NCBI RefSeq assembly: GCF_000378345.1
Contig: NZ_KB899544.1
Location: 930,001 to 994,000 of the forward strand
Length of the DNA: 64,000 nucleotides
DNA from: Hirschia maritima DSM 19733
GTDB lineage: Bacteria > Pseudomonadota > Alphaproteobacteria > Caulobacterales > Hyphomonadaceae
Direction of reading: 5' to 3'
The notes below the pieces were generated by a model that was given only the letters and a program-made list of their open reading frames with translations, had not been told where the DNA came from and did no database searches. Below, in pieces: positions 16,350-26,588 of this stretch. The number at the start of each line of letters is the position of its first letter. Position 1 is the first letter of the stretch. The position numbers were made by a program, and so were the translations under genes.

Positions 16350-17519
16350 ATGAAAAAGGCACTATTTTGCGCCACTGCGGCCGCCGCATGTATGTCGGCA
16401 CCATTTGTGGCTCACGCACAAGAAGATGATGGCTGGTATGGCCGTGTAGGTGTTGGAATGATTGCAGACGGGACCTTTGACCCTGATGCTCCTTCAACTA
16501 GCTCTACAGGTCAACTGGGTGGAGATGCGAGTTCGGATTCCGATGCAGTCCTTTTGGGTGCGATCGGTTATGAATTTGCTAACGGCTTTCGCTTGGAAGG
16601 CGCTCTAGATCACCGCAACACAAAGCTATCCGTAAGCGACTATTTTATTGGTACGCAATCAGGATTGGGTCCAGAAGGTAATGGTTCTCTTCGTGGAACA
16701 ACTTTGATGCTTAATGCATTAAAAGAGTTCAACAGCGAAGGAGATGTACACCCATACATTGGTATTGGTGCAGGTGTTGCTACATTAAGCGCTCGTGCGT
16801 CTAACTTGTATAATGCGACTAGCGGAAATGCAGTGAACGGTCTAGATGACTCGGACACAGGATTTGCTGGAAACATTCTTGCAGGTATAAACATGGATCT
16901 GACAGATCGTTTGTCATTTGATGTTGGATACAAATTCCTAGCAACTGATGAATTTGAATTTGCTGGAAAAGACGCAACATATGAAGGTGAATACCAAGAA
17001 CACTCAGTTATGGCTGGGTTGAACTTCTTGTTTGGTGCGCCAGCGGCTCCACCTCCGCCACCACCACCACCACCTCCGCCTCCACCACCTCCGCCTCCAC
17101 CACCTCCTCCTCCTCCTCCACCTCCACCTCCGGAGACTTTGGTTGAGACGGCTCCAGTAATTAACTGTGCTGCTCAGTCGCAAGACTTTGCTGTTTACTT
17201 TGAGTGGGATAGTTCAGTTCTTACTGGTCCAGCTCAAGAAGTTGTGAACAGTGCTACGCGCCGTGCTCTAGAGAACGGTTGTGCGGTATCAGTGGCAACA
17301 ATTGATGGTTACACAGATACTTCAGGTAACAGAGCATATAACGCACGTCTGTCTGCACGTCGTGCGGCAGTTGTTCGTGATGCACTTGTTGCACGCGGAG
17401 TTGATGCATCTTTGGTTTCTACAGATGCTAAAGGTGAAGAAGGCTTAGCTAAAGCAACAGCTGATGGCGTTCGCGAGCCTCTAAACCGTCGCGCTCAAAT
17501 CGTGCTTACGGTTCGCTAG
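16350..17519 (+). CDS. OmpA-family outer-membrane protein with poly-proline linker
   Basis: A 389-residue protein from the ATG at 16350 (GGGGATGGGT upstream; an ATG at 16344 is also possible). A signal peptide ending AHA is followed by an N-terminal eight-strand-type beta-barrel (YGRVGVGMIADG through LNFLFGAP). Residues 234-261 are 28 consecutive prolines. The C-terminal OmpA domain (about 270-389) contains YFEWDSS, TIDGYTDTSGNRAYNARLSARRA and NRRAQIVL, which bind peptidoglycan. Such proteins tie the outer membrane to the cell wall. A strong terminator follows. Confidence 0.93.
   Translation: MKKALFCATAAAACMSAPFVAHAQEDDGWYGRVGVGMIADGTFDPDAPSTSSTGQLGGDASSDSDAVLLGAIGYEFANGFRLEGALDHRNTKLSVSDYFIGTQSGLGPEGNGSLRGTTLMLNALKEFNSEGDVHPYIGIGAGVATLSARASNLYNATSGNAVNGLDDSDTGFAGNILAGINMDLTDRLSFDVGYKFLATDEFEFAGKDATYEGEYQEHSVMAGLNFLFGAPAAPPPPPPPPPPPPPPPPPPPPPPPPPPPPETLVETAPVINCAAQSQDFAVYFEWDSSVLTGPAQEVVNSATRRALENGCAVSVATIDGYTDTSGNRAYNARLSARRAAVVRDALVARGVDASLVSTDAKGEEGLAKATADGVREPLNRRAQIVLTVR
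17049..17132 (+). repeat. 84-bp CCN repeat encoding 28 prolines
   Basis: Twenty-eight consecutive proline codons, CCA, CCT or CCG in irregular order and no CCC. The repeat forms the linker between the barrel and the peptidoglycan-binding domain of the OmpA-like protein. Codon mixing limits replication slippage but the length is still likely to vary between strains. Confidence 0.95.
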
Positions 17520-17543
17520 GTTTAGCAAACTAATCTAATAATT

Positions 17544-17578
17544 GGCCCGGAAACTGTTTTGTTTTCGGGCCTTTTTTT
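17544..17578 (+). terminator. rho-independent terminator after the OmpA-like gene
   Basis: GGCCCG (17544-17549) pairs with CGGGCC (17566-17571), extended inward by A/T pairs, and is followed by seven T. It begins 25 bp after the stop codon. Confidence 0.9.
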
Positions 17579-17685
17579 ATTGAACTATTTTAAAATCAAA
17601 AAAATTGAATATGTGGAATATCTTAAGGTGTTCATATTCTTGAAAATTGATATGCTGATTCCAACTTAAAATTTTGGATTGCCCA

Positions 17686-18846
17686 ATGGCAAGAAATCAC
17701 AAAGCTCCACGAAAGCCTTCAAAGGGTTCTGGAGCTAAAAAAAGGTCTGCGACTTTTGCTGCGTTGGACCTTGGTACGAATAATTGTAGGCTGCTAGTTG
17801 CAGAACGCACGGGAGATGGATTCCGGGTGCTGGATAGTTTTTCCCGAGTCGTGCGATTGGGGGAAGGTTTAGCCAATACTGGAAAGCTATCTGACGCCGC
17901 TATGGATCGAGCTGTCGCTGCGCTGAAAGATTGTAAAACAAAGCTCAAAAAATACAATAATTGTCAGGTTAGATGCATCACGACGCAAGCCTGTCGGGCA
18001 GCGAGTAATGGTCCCGCTTTTTTGCAGCGTGTGAAGCGTGCAACTGGAATTAAGCTTGAAACGATCAGCCCAAAAGAAGAGGCGAAACTTGCGCTCTTGG
18101 GGTCTCTTGATTTGGTGGATGAGACTAAGGATTTTACTCTTGTTGTTGACATTGGAGGTGGGTCAACAGAGCTGAGCTGGGTTGATGCTAGGGCAGCCAA
18201 ACGAAGAGGAGTTTCTGGTTGTGCTCAGCGGCCTCCTATTCTGGGGTGGGCGTCTTTCCCTGTGGGGGTGGTCACTTTATCAGAGATGTTTCCTGAAAAA
18301 AGTCCCGAAGAAGATCCAGATTGGTACGATGATCTAGTTCAGTACGTTATGGAATTGCTGAATGAGAATGACGCAGCTAAGCGGTTTGGGCCTTTGTTCA
18401 AAGCTGGGCGTGGTCAGATGTTGGGAACCTCGGGAACCGTCACTAGTTTGGCAGCTGTGCATTTGGGGTTACCTAAGTACACACGTGCTGCGGTTGATGG
18501 AAAATGGGTTTCTCAAGAAGGGATGGAAGCAGCAAGGGATAAGTTGCGATATGCTTCTCGGGAAAAACGAGCAACGGAGCCATGTATTGGGCCCGATAGA
18601 GCTGAACTTGTACTCGCAGGGTGTGCTATTTTAGATGCGGTTTGGCAGATTTGGCCTTCAGAGCGGTTGAGAGCAGCTGACCGAGGTTTGAGGGAAGGTG
18701 TTTTGCTATCTTTGATACATGGCAAAAAACCGAGTAAGAAGAAACGCAAGCGTGGAAATGGAAAACCTAAGCCTACTGAAGGTGAGAAAGTTGAAAACAA
18801 GGCTGCACAAGAAATACAAGCGCCAATACCTGAAACCACCAAATAA
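17686..18846 (+). CDS. Ppx/GppA phosphatase family protein
   Basis: A 386-residue protein from the ATG at 17686 (a TTG at 17674 is possible). It has the ASKHA-fold motifs of exopolyphosphatase/guanosine pentaphosphatase: AALDLGTNNCRLLVAE near residues 25-40, a VVDIGGGSTELSW phosphate loop, and GTSGTVTSLAAVHLGL. The C-terminus carries a Lys/Arg-rich tail (KKPSKKKRKRGNGKPKP) not part of the core fold. The family removes phosphate from polyphosphate or pppGpp; which one applies is unclear. rlmE follows after 38 bp. Confidence 0.88.
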   Translation: MARNHKAPRKPSKGSGAKKRSATFAALDLGTNNCRLLVAERTGDGFRVLDSFSRVVRLGEGLANTGKLSDAAMDRAVAALKDCKTKLKKYNNCQVRCITTQACRAASNGPAFLQRVKRATGIKLETISPKEEAKLALLGSLDLVDETKDFTLVVDIGGGSTELSWVDARAAKRRGVSGCAQRPPILGWASFPVGVVTLSEMFPEKSPEEDPDWYDDLVQYVMELLNENDAAKRFGPLFKAGRGQMLGTSGTVTSLAAVHLGLPKYTRAAVDGKWVSQEGMEAARDKLRYASREKRATEPCIGPDRAELVLAGCAILDAVWQIWPSERLRAADRGLREGVLLSLIHGKKPSKKKRKRGNGKPKPTEGEKVENKAAQEIQAPIPETTK

Positions 18847-18884
18847 ATGAAATGAACGGATAAAGTTCTTTTTTAGAGATTTTG

Positions 18885-19637
18885 ATGACTGACAAGAAAA
18901 CAGAACGTTCGAAAACTGAAGACGGTAAACGTCGATGGAAAGGCCCAAGTGCGGCTGATGCCGAACGCGCGCGTGAGAAAACGTTTAATACTAAAAAGAA
19001 AATCAAAAAGGGTGGCATCACCAAAAAGTCGTCAAGAGCTTGGATTGAGCGTCAATTGAACGATCCATATGTGCGGCGGGCTCAAGAGGCTGGGTGGCGC
19101 GCTCGAGCTGCGTACAAATTGCTGGATCTGGATGAAAAATTTGGCCTCCTTAAAAACACTCAACGTGTTGTTGATCTTGGATGTGCGCCGGGCAGCTGGA
19201 CTCAAGTTTTGATGCAGCGAGGAGCTCACTATGTTGTAGGGATCGACTTGTTACCGGTTGAACCAATTGCAGGTGCGCACCTTATCGAGGGTGATGTAAA
19301 TGATCCCGAAGCGATGAAGGAAATGATGTCGGCGCTGCAAGGCAAACCGACTTTGGTTTTGTCAGACATGGCGGCGGCGACAACTGGTCATAAGCAAACA
19401 GACCACATTCGAACGGTACAACTTGCTGAAATGGCCGTACAGTTTGCTATCAACAACTTGGAAATTGGTGGAAATTTTTGCACTAAGGTTTTCCAAGGGG
19501 GAGCACAAGGTGACCTCAAAGCCTTGATGGACGAAAATTTTGCTGATGTCCGGTATTGGAAGCCGCCTTCATCTCGTGCAGGTAGTCCTGAGATGTTTGC
19601 GGTTGCGTTGGGTTTCAAGCAAACCAAAAAACGTTAA
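18885..19637 (+). CDS. rlmE: 23S rRNA (uridine-2'-O)-methyltransferase
   Basis: A 250-residue RrmJ/FtsJ-type enzyme that methylates U2552 of 23S rRNA in the A-loop. The K-D-K-E catalytic set is K78 (RARAAYKL), D161 (VLSDMAA), K201 (FCTKVFQGG) and E236 (SPEMFAVA); the SAM site is DLGCAPGSWTQVL. The first ~45 residues are a Lys/Arg-rich extension absent from the 209-residue E. coli enzyme. It lies 38 bp after the Ppx/GppA gene and is probably co-transcribed with it. Confidence 0.93.
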   Translation: MTDKKTERSKTEDGKRRWKGPSAADAERAREKTFNTKKKIKKGGITKKSSRAWIERQLNDPYVRRAQEAGWRARAAYKLLDLDEKFGLLKNTQRVVDLGCAPGSWTQVLMQRGAHYVVGIDLLPVEPIAGAHLIEGDVNDPEAMKEMMSALQGKPTLVLSDMAAATTGHKQTDHIRTVQLAEMAVQFAINNLEIGGNFCTKVFQGGAQGDLKALMDENFADVRYWKPPSSRAGSPEMFAVALGFKQTKKR

Positions 19638-19751
19638 TTCGCGTCAGAATTGAAAGATGGTCCTTTTCTCAACACATGGGTAAAAAGGCGAAAAGAAATG
19701 CCCTCATTTTCAATTTGGGGGCTTCACATATGTGGTAAGCTCCATTATTAG

Positions 19752-21239
<1,488 letters not shown>

Positions 21240-21265
21240 CGTTTTTGAAATTGAAAATAGCATTG

Positions 21266-21296
21266 AGGCCGAAGATATTATCTTCGGCCTTTTTTG
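21266..21296 (+). terminator. rho-independent terminator after guaB
   Basis: AGGCCGAAGA (21266-21275) and TCTTCGGCCT (21281-21290) form a perfect 10-bp stem with a 5-base loop, followed by a T run. Confidence 0.93.
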
Positions 21297-21432
21297 TTTG
21301 CGGGGTAATCATTTCAATAGTAACTTGCAAAACGATACCTGCTGAAATAACTTGTTTTAATAGATTCAATTGCCAGGCCAGATAGGCGTCAAATGGCGAT
21401 GGATAAAAAGCAAAGAAATATCGGGGAAGAGA

Positions 21433-22665
21433 ATGTCTAAATCAGTATATATATTAGGTGGTGCACAAACGGACTTTTCGTTTAATTGGACACGAAATGA
21501 TCGTAGCCTTTTCGATATTTTTTCTTCTGTAGTTCAAAGCGGGCTCGAAAACACCAAATTGGCACCCAAAGATATTCAAGTGAGTCATGTTGGAAATTTC
21601 GTTGCAGAACTTTTTGCGGGTCAGGGGATGTTGGGGGGATTTTTCGGTCATGTTCATCCTGACTTTTCGGGAATGCCTGCATCCAGACACGAGGGAGCCT
21701 GTGCATCTGGCTCATTGGCGGCCTTGGCTGCAATGGCTGATATAGAAAGCGGTCGTTATGATTTAGCCTGCGTCGCCGGTGTTGAGCTAATGAGAAATGT
21801 GTCGGGTGATATTGCAGCTGATCATTTGGGGGCTGCGTGCTGGCGAGGTGAAGAAGCAACTTCAGCACAATATGTTTGGCCGCATATGTTTTCAAATCTC
21901 GCTGCAGTCTATGACCAACGTTACGGATTGAAATACGAGCATTTGATGGGAATCTCGAAAATCAATTTTGAAAATGGTGCGCGAAATCCAAATGCGCAGA
22001 CCCGAAAATGGAAGTTCACAGATAGTAGTTTTACCGCTGATGCTGAAGCCAACCCGATCATTGAGGGGTGGATGCGACGTCAGGATTGCGGTCAAGTGAC
22101 GGATGGTGCAGCAGTCGTTTTTCTTGCATCTGAAGAACGAGCAGTTGAATACGCGAAAGCACGAGGCCTTACGTTGGAGGATCTACCGCGTATCAAAGGT
22201 TGGGGACACACAACTGCCCCCATGTTGTTTGAAACCAAGATGAAAGAAAGCGAAAACCAAGAGTATGTTTTTCCTTGGGTACGAAAGGCGATTACGGATG
22301 CTTATTCACGAGCAGGAATTGTGGGCCCCGAGCAACTTGACGCAATAGAAACACATGATTGTTTTTCTGTGACGGAATACATGGCGATTGAGCACTTTGG
22401 CATCACCGCTCCAGGTGAGGCTTGGAAGGCAATTGAAGATGGCAGAATAGCATTTGACGGCAAAATCCCAGTTAACCCATCTGGAGGATTAATTGGGTTG
22501 GGACATCCAGTCGGTGCGACGGGTGTACGTATGCTGTTGGACTCATACAAGCAAACAACTGGTACCGCTGGTGATTACCAAGTTGAAGGTGCCAAGACAG
22601 TCGCCACTTATAATGTTGGAGGGTCAGGCACGACAAATTGTTCATTCGTGGTGGGAGTGGATTAG
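21433..22665 (+). CDS. thiolase-superfamily acetyl-CoA acetyltransferase (SCP-x type)
   Basis: A 410-residue protein from the ATG at 21433, which follows GGGGAAGAG. Nucleophilic C90 is in HEGACASGSLAAL, and the C-terminal GGLIGLGHPVGATG carries the catalytic His. The second Cys region is replaced by NVGGSGTTNCSFVVG, as in the SCP-x/lipid-transfer branch rather than biosynthetic acetoacetyl-CoA thiolases. It probably cleaves or condenses acyl-CoAs. It stands alone between guaB's terminator and an unknown gene; no beta-oxidation partner is adjacent. Confidence 0.88.
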   Translation: MSKSVYILGGAQTDFSFNWTRNDRSLFDIFSSVVQSGLENTKLAPKDIQVSHVGNFVAELFAGQGMLGGFFGHVHPDFSGMPASRHEGACASGSLAALAAMADIESGRYDLACVAGVELMRNVSGDIAADHLGAACWRGEEATSAQYVWPHMFSNLAAVYDQRYGLKYEHLMGISKINFENGARNPNAQTRKWKFTDSSFTADAEANPIIEGWMRRQDCGQVTDGAAVVFLASEERAVEYAKARGLTLEDLPRIKGWGHTTAPMLFETKMKESENQEYVFPWVRKAITDAYSRAGIVGPEQLDAIETHDCFSVTEYMAIEHFGITAPGEAWKAIEDGRIAFDGKIPVNPSGGLIGLGHPVGATGVRMLLDSYKQTTGTAGDYQVEGAKTVATYNVGGSGTTNCSFVVGVD

Positions 22666-22910
22666 CTTTTAATCTTGAATTTAGACGAAGATACCGCGCA
22701 AAAAATGGTATGTACCAGTCAAATCGTTGATCAAAATCCTGATGATGTAGGTCGTCGAGGTGCTTAAATTTGTGGCGTAGTTGCAAAAAAAATAAGCAGA
22801 AGGCGGATTTTGAAAATTGGTCGAGAAAATCGGGTGCAATTTCATATCTGAATACTTCATGCTACGACAAAATACAAAACGTAATGTGATGGAATATTGG
22901 GATCGTTAAA

Positions 22911-24011
22911 ATGGCTGTTCGTATTGTTTGTGCAAGAGCGGATAAAGCCGCTGCAAATTCATTGGCCCGATATCTCAAAAAACAAAATGTCCCGGCGAAC
23001 ATAGGATATGCATCAGGTGCAGGACAGTTTGCAAATAGCGCAAATCAAATCGTATTGTGGTCGACGCATCTTTCACCTTATCAGAAGCGTATAAAGGACC
23101 TTCCGGATTCAACACTGGTTTTGTTGGATAATGCGATAATACCGCCTGAATTGTCAGGTTTAGATTTTGTGAATGCCAAGGGAATTGGAAGTCGCGAGAG
23201 CAAGTCTTGGCGTGCCGTGTCTCAGCTTGTGCGCCGTGACGTTAAAAATGTTTATGCTGGATTGGCAATTGATGAGAGCGCTTTACCCACAGCGTCGAAT
23301 GATGAACTAGATGTTCAGCTGCAAAGCGAAACTCTTCCTGACGTGGAGAGTGTTGAAACTGAACTTCCCAATGTTTTGGATGAATTGCCTGAGTTAGAAC
23401 CTTCGTTCCCTGAACCTGAAGACTTAGATATTCCAAAAGTAAAAGAGCTTATAGAAACTTCAGATCTTTCAGAATTACCTGAAGATACAGTTGAGGAAGT
23501 TCAGCTCGCGGAGAACATAGAAGAGCAGAGTTTATCAGATACCGCTGAGCTTAAGGCGCAGAAAAATGAAATTCCCGATGATTTGCCAGAAGCTGAAGAG
23601 TTAGAAGTTGAAGGAATAGTTCCAGACGAAATTCCGCTTGAAGAAGTTGAGGTGTTGGAAGAAGCTCGACTGGAAGAGGTGGTTGAAGATTTAAGTGCGA
23701 TCGAAGAGCCGCAGTTAAATCAACAGGTTGAAGAAGTAGAACTGGCGACAGAAAATATAGAAATTCCGAACGTTGAGGTTGAGGCGGATGAAGCTAAGAT
23801 TGCTGAAGATGTCCTAGAAGACGTTCCTGAATTTAGTGAATTGAACGCTGCTCAACCAACGACAATAAAAATACCAAAGCAGAAAACGTTTATAACACCA
23901 ATTGTGTTTTTAGTGGTGTTGCTGTTGGGGCTTGGAGCAGCTGTAGGCGTGTTGCATCCTGAAAGTCCATATTATGGGATGTTATCTGCTTCTAACAACA
24001 CATCCGAATAA
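22911..24011 (+). CDS. unknown acidic membrane-anchored protein with TIR-like N-terminus
   Basis: A 366-residue protein I cannot assign. Residues 1-115 form a compact alpha/beta-looking domain (VRIVCARADKAAANSLARYL, then IVLWSTHLSPYQ) that is reminiscent of a TIR or flavodoxin-like fold but lacks a convincing TIR catalytic Glu. About 200 residues of very acidic, Leu/Val/Pro-rich sequence follow, with irregular repeats such as LPEDTVEEV and IEIPNVEVEADE. One transmembrane helix (ITPIVFLVVLLLGLGAAVGVL, about 332-352) and a short tail end it. No signal peptide, so a C-terminal anchor with the bulk in the cytoplasm is predicted. Confidence 0.65.
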   Translation: MAVRIVCARADKAAANSLARYLKKQNVPANIGYASGAGQFANSANQIVLWSTHLSPYQKRIKDLPDSTLVLLDNAIIPPELSGLDFVNAKGIGSRESKSWRAVSQLVRRDVKNVYAGLAIDESALPTASNDELDVQLQSETLPDVESVETELPNVLDELPELEPSFPEPEDLDIPKVKELIETSDLSELPEDTVEEVQLAENIEEQSLSDTAELKAQKNEIPDDLPEAEELEVEGIVPDEIPLEEVEVLEEARLEEVVEDLSAIEEPQLNQQVEEVELATENIEIPNVEVEADEAKIAEDVLEDVPEFSELNAAQPTTIKIPKQKTFITPIVFLVVLLLGLGAAVGVLHPESPYYGMLSASNNTSE

Positions 24012-24079
24012 GATCTTTAATTCTCAATCAAATTCTTTAAAGCTGTTAGCGAAGAAACTCGTATAACAGGTGTTAACCC

Positions 24080-24616
24080 ATGCGCGATGGTATTCCCGAA
24101 AAATCCATATCAGAAGCCAATGCAGATGAAGTCCTTCGTAGGTTTGGCGAGGTTAGTTTTCGTGCGCAAGTATTTGAACAAACATTAGAAAACACTGTTT
24201 GGGGGATGCTGAAAGCCAAAGGAGAATCAAGCCGGGAAAGGCGTGACGAGCTGGAAGGTCAATCATTGGGAATGATCTATCGGCGAGTGGAAAAAATATT
24301 TCGAGATCAAGATCCTGTTTGGGCTGACAATATCAAAGCCTTTATTCGTTGTAGAAATTATCTGGCGCACACATTCTTTGTTGATGCATCGGAAATACAC
24401 AATAGCGAGGAAATTCGTCTCTACGCATTGCATTATCTTGATGAATTTGAGAAAGCATGCGCCACAGCTTCTTTCCACCTGTATCTGCTCACTGATGCTC
24501 TTGGGATTATGCATGCGGGTCGGTTCACAGGAAGCATTGAGACGCGCTTAGCTAATTCACAAGGTGTGACGCGGGATACAATTGTGAAATTTAAAAGGTT
24601 TAAACCAAATGCGTGA
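24080..24616 (+). CDS. HEPN-like protein of unknown function
   Basis: A 178-residue, mainly helical protein. The segment IRCRNYLAHTFF contains R92 and H97 spaced as R-X4-H, the signature of HEPN-domain RNases and toxins, placed on a predicted helix after VWADNIKAF. An acidic N-terminal helix and a basic end (IVKFKRFKPNA) flank it. The stop overlaps the rsmB-like start by 8 bp, so the two are translationally linked. No nucleotidyltransferase or other antitoxin partner is next to it, so a standard toxin-antitoxin pair is not supported. Confidence 0.6.
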   Translation: MRDGIPEKSISEANADEVLRRFGEVSFRAQVFEQTLENTVWGMLKAKGESSRERRDELEGQSLGMIYRRVEKIFRDQDPVWADNIKAFIRCRNYLAHTFFVDASEIHNSEEIRLYALHYLDEFEKACATASFHLYLLTDALGIMHAGRFTGSIETRLANSQGVTRDTIVKFKRFKPNA

Positions 24617-25916
24617 CGGCGGAAAAATCGACGCGGCTATAAAAGTACTCACTGACGTTTTAACACGTCACCAACCTGTAAAATCAGCGGCAAAAGATTG
24701 GGGTAAGCGGGCGCGTTATGCGGGCTCTAAAGATCGCGCATGGGTGTCAGGTTTGGTACTAGATTCTTTACGCAATAAGCTAAGCCTTGCGCATGCAATG
24801 GGCTCAGATGAGCCGCGCGCATTGGTATTGGGTGCGCTTACCCACGTTTGGAACTGGGATATTGGCCGTGTGGATGAGGCCTTTGATCAAGAGCATGCGC
24901 CTTCAGCTTTGACGCTCGATGAGCGTGAACGTCTTGTGATGGCACCAGACCCTGTGGCTCCTGCGCATGTGCGCGGTGACTACCCAGAATGGATGGCGGG
25001 TCTAATGGAACGCACCTTCGGCGAAGAGTCTGTGATTGAAGCGCAGGCAATGGCTGTAAGAGCGCCCGTCGACTTGCGTATTAATACACTGAAAGCCGAG
25101 CCGGAGAAGGCTGAAAAAGCGCTTCGTTCGGTCAAGGCAGAACCTATTCCTTCGTTGAAAAATGGTTTTCGTATTCCTGCCCCTGACCCATCTGTGCGCG
25201 CCAATTCTGTAGAGAGTATTCCGGCTTATTCCAAGGGGTGGGTCGAAGTTCAGGATGCGGGTAGCCAAATGGCTGCAGCTGGAGCTAATGCGCAGCCTGG
25301 GGAGCAAGTGCTAGACTATTGTGCTGGTGGCGGCGGTAAGTCACTCGCTATGGCTGCAACGATGGAAAATAAAGGGCAAATCTACGCCTATGATATCGAA
25401 GGGCGTCGTCTCTCCGCGATGATACCTCGATTGAAGCGTGCGGGCGCGAGAAATGTACAATTGCGCCATCCACAAGAGGATTTGGGGTTGAATGATCTCG
25501 AATTGAACATGGATCTTGTTGTAATTGATGCGCCATGTTCAGGAGTAGGAACATGGAGACGGCGTCCAGATGCGAAATGGCGGTTAAAGGAGAATTCACT
25601 TAACCTTCGTCGCAGGCAACAAGCTGAAATCCTTCACAAGGCATGTAATTTCGTGAAGCCGGGTGGACGTTTACTCTACATTACATGTTCCTTCTTGATG
25701 GAAGAGAATGAGGATCAGGTCGCTGCATTTCTCGCCGACCGCAGCGACTTTACTCAAGAGGACGTCGTTGAAAGCGCTATACGATCTGGACAACTGACAG
25801 AAGAAGGTGAAGCCATTCTAGCGCGAAATAAACGTCTAGGAGGTTCTGTTCGTTTGACGCCCCGTTCAGCTGGAACGGATGGCTTCTTCATGGCGTTGAT
25901 GCGCCGAGAAAGCTGA
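24609..25916 (+). CDS. RsmB/NOP-family rRNA (cytosine-C5)-methyltransferase
   Basis: A 435-residue enzyme with an N-terminal NusB-like helical part and a C-terminal Rossmann domain. SAM-binding CAGGGGKSLAM, and the two cysteine motifs DAPCSGVGTWRRRPD and YITCSFLMEENEDQ mark RNA m5C methyltransferases; the second Cys is the nucleophile. RsmB modifies C967 of 16S rRNA in E. coli; the exact target here is inferred. It overlaps the HEPN-like gene by 8 bp. A weak hairpin follows the stop. Confidence 0.9.
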   Translation: MRDGGKIDAAIKVLTDVLTRHQPVKSAAKDWGKRARYAGSKDRAWVSGLVLDSLRNKLSLAHAMGSDEPRALVLGALTHVWNWDIGRVDEAFDQEHAPSALTLDERERLVMAPDPVAPAHVRGDYPEWMAGLMERTFGEESVIEAQAMAVRAPVDLRINTLKAEPEKAEKALRSVKAEPIPSLKNGFRIPAPDPSVRANSVESIPAYSKGWVEVQDAGSQMAAAGANAQPGEQVLDYCAGGGGKSLAMAATMENKGQIYAYDIEGRRLSAMIPRLKRAGARNVQLRHPQEDLGLNDLELNMDLVVIDAPCSGVGTWRRRPDAKWRLKENSLNLRRRQQAEILHKACNFVKPGGRLLYITCSFLMEENEDQVAAFLADRSDFTQEDVVESAIRSGQLTEEGEAILARNKRLGGSVRLTPRSAGTDGFFMALMRRES

Positions 25917-25934
25917 TATTGGAATGAGAAGATA

Positions 25935-25966
25935 ATCCGTATTCGTTAGTACGGATCATGTTATTT
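25935..25966 (+). terminator. possible weak terminator hairpin after the RsmB-type gene
   Basis: ATCCGTA (25935-25941) pairs with TACGGAT (25950-25956) around an 8-base loop; the following TGTTATTT is only a poor U-tract, so this may instead be a mRNA-stabilising hairpin. Confidence 0.4.
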
Positions 25967-26081
25967 ACTTGGCTATTCCTCAAATACATGAGGGGATGGA
26001 GGAATTCAGACTATTCGAAAATAGAAAATTGGTGCATTCTGTATCTCGTGTGTTTGAAGTGAATCATGGGACGTGAGCCAA

Positions 26082-26552
26082 ATGTCTGATATTCCTCCAA
26101 TAGAAGCCCCTTTGCCGGAAACCATTAAATTGAGAAATGGTTGGATTTATAGTCTATTGATGACTGGGCTTTGCATTCTTCTTGTATTGGTTTCGATTTG
26201 GTATGTAGCCTCCGGGCACGGTTTATTACCAGTTATAGCCATTTTAGTATGCATCCCCGGCATATGGATGGGGTATGAGCACGTGAAGACCGGCGGCTCC
26301 TATGTTTATTTGGAGCCTCATCAATTTACCCGTGGTGTGTATGGCGTAGTTCACACTTGGTCGTGGAAAGATGTATCCAGTTTTCGTGCGGATACATATA
26401 AAGGTGAATCGGGTGTGTGGTGCCGTCAAGATGATGGCGATACAGGTGATGATATCTTGATTGAAGCGGGTGCAAGAAACCCCGAGGCATTAGCCGACCT
26501 ATTAAATCGTTTTAGGCAGCGGGCCATTGGAGAACGTTTTACTTCGTTATAG
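26082..26552 (+). CDS. two-helix membrane protein of unknown function
   Basis: A 156-residue protein from ATG 26082; a GTG at 26073 with GGGACG just upstream is an equally possible start. Two transmembrane helices (WIYSLLMTGLCILLVLVSIW and LLPVIAILVCIPGIWMGY) are followed by a soluble domain with VYLEPHQFTRGVYGVVHTWSWKDV and an ILIEAGARNPEALADLLNRFR end, the look of STM3941-like or PH-domain-type bacterial membrane proteins. The threonine-dehydratase-type gene follows after 36 bp. No function known. Confidence 0.65.
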   Translation: MSDIPPIEAPLPETIKLRNGWIYSLLMTGLCILLVLVSIWYVASGHGLLPVIAILVCIPGIWMGYEHVKTGGSYVYLEPHQFTRGVYGVVHTWSWKDVSSFRADTYKGESGVWCRQDDGDTGDDILIEAGARNPEALADLLNRFRQRAIGERFTSL

Positions 26553-26588
26553 CCTTTAAAGAGATAAATTGTTGCGCGGGGTGGTTTT

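Noticed and set aside
22911-24616. A TIR plus HEPN defence module formed by the two adjacent genes
   Set aside because: The TIR resemblance is weak, no catalytic Glu is clear, the genes are 68 bp apart, and the HEPN-like gene is more tightly linked to the RNA methyltransferase.
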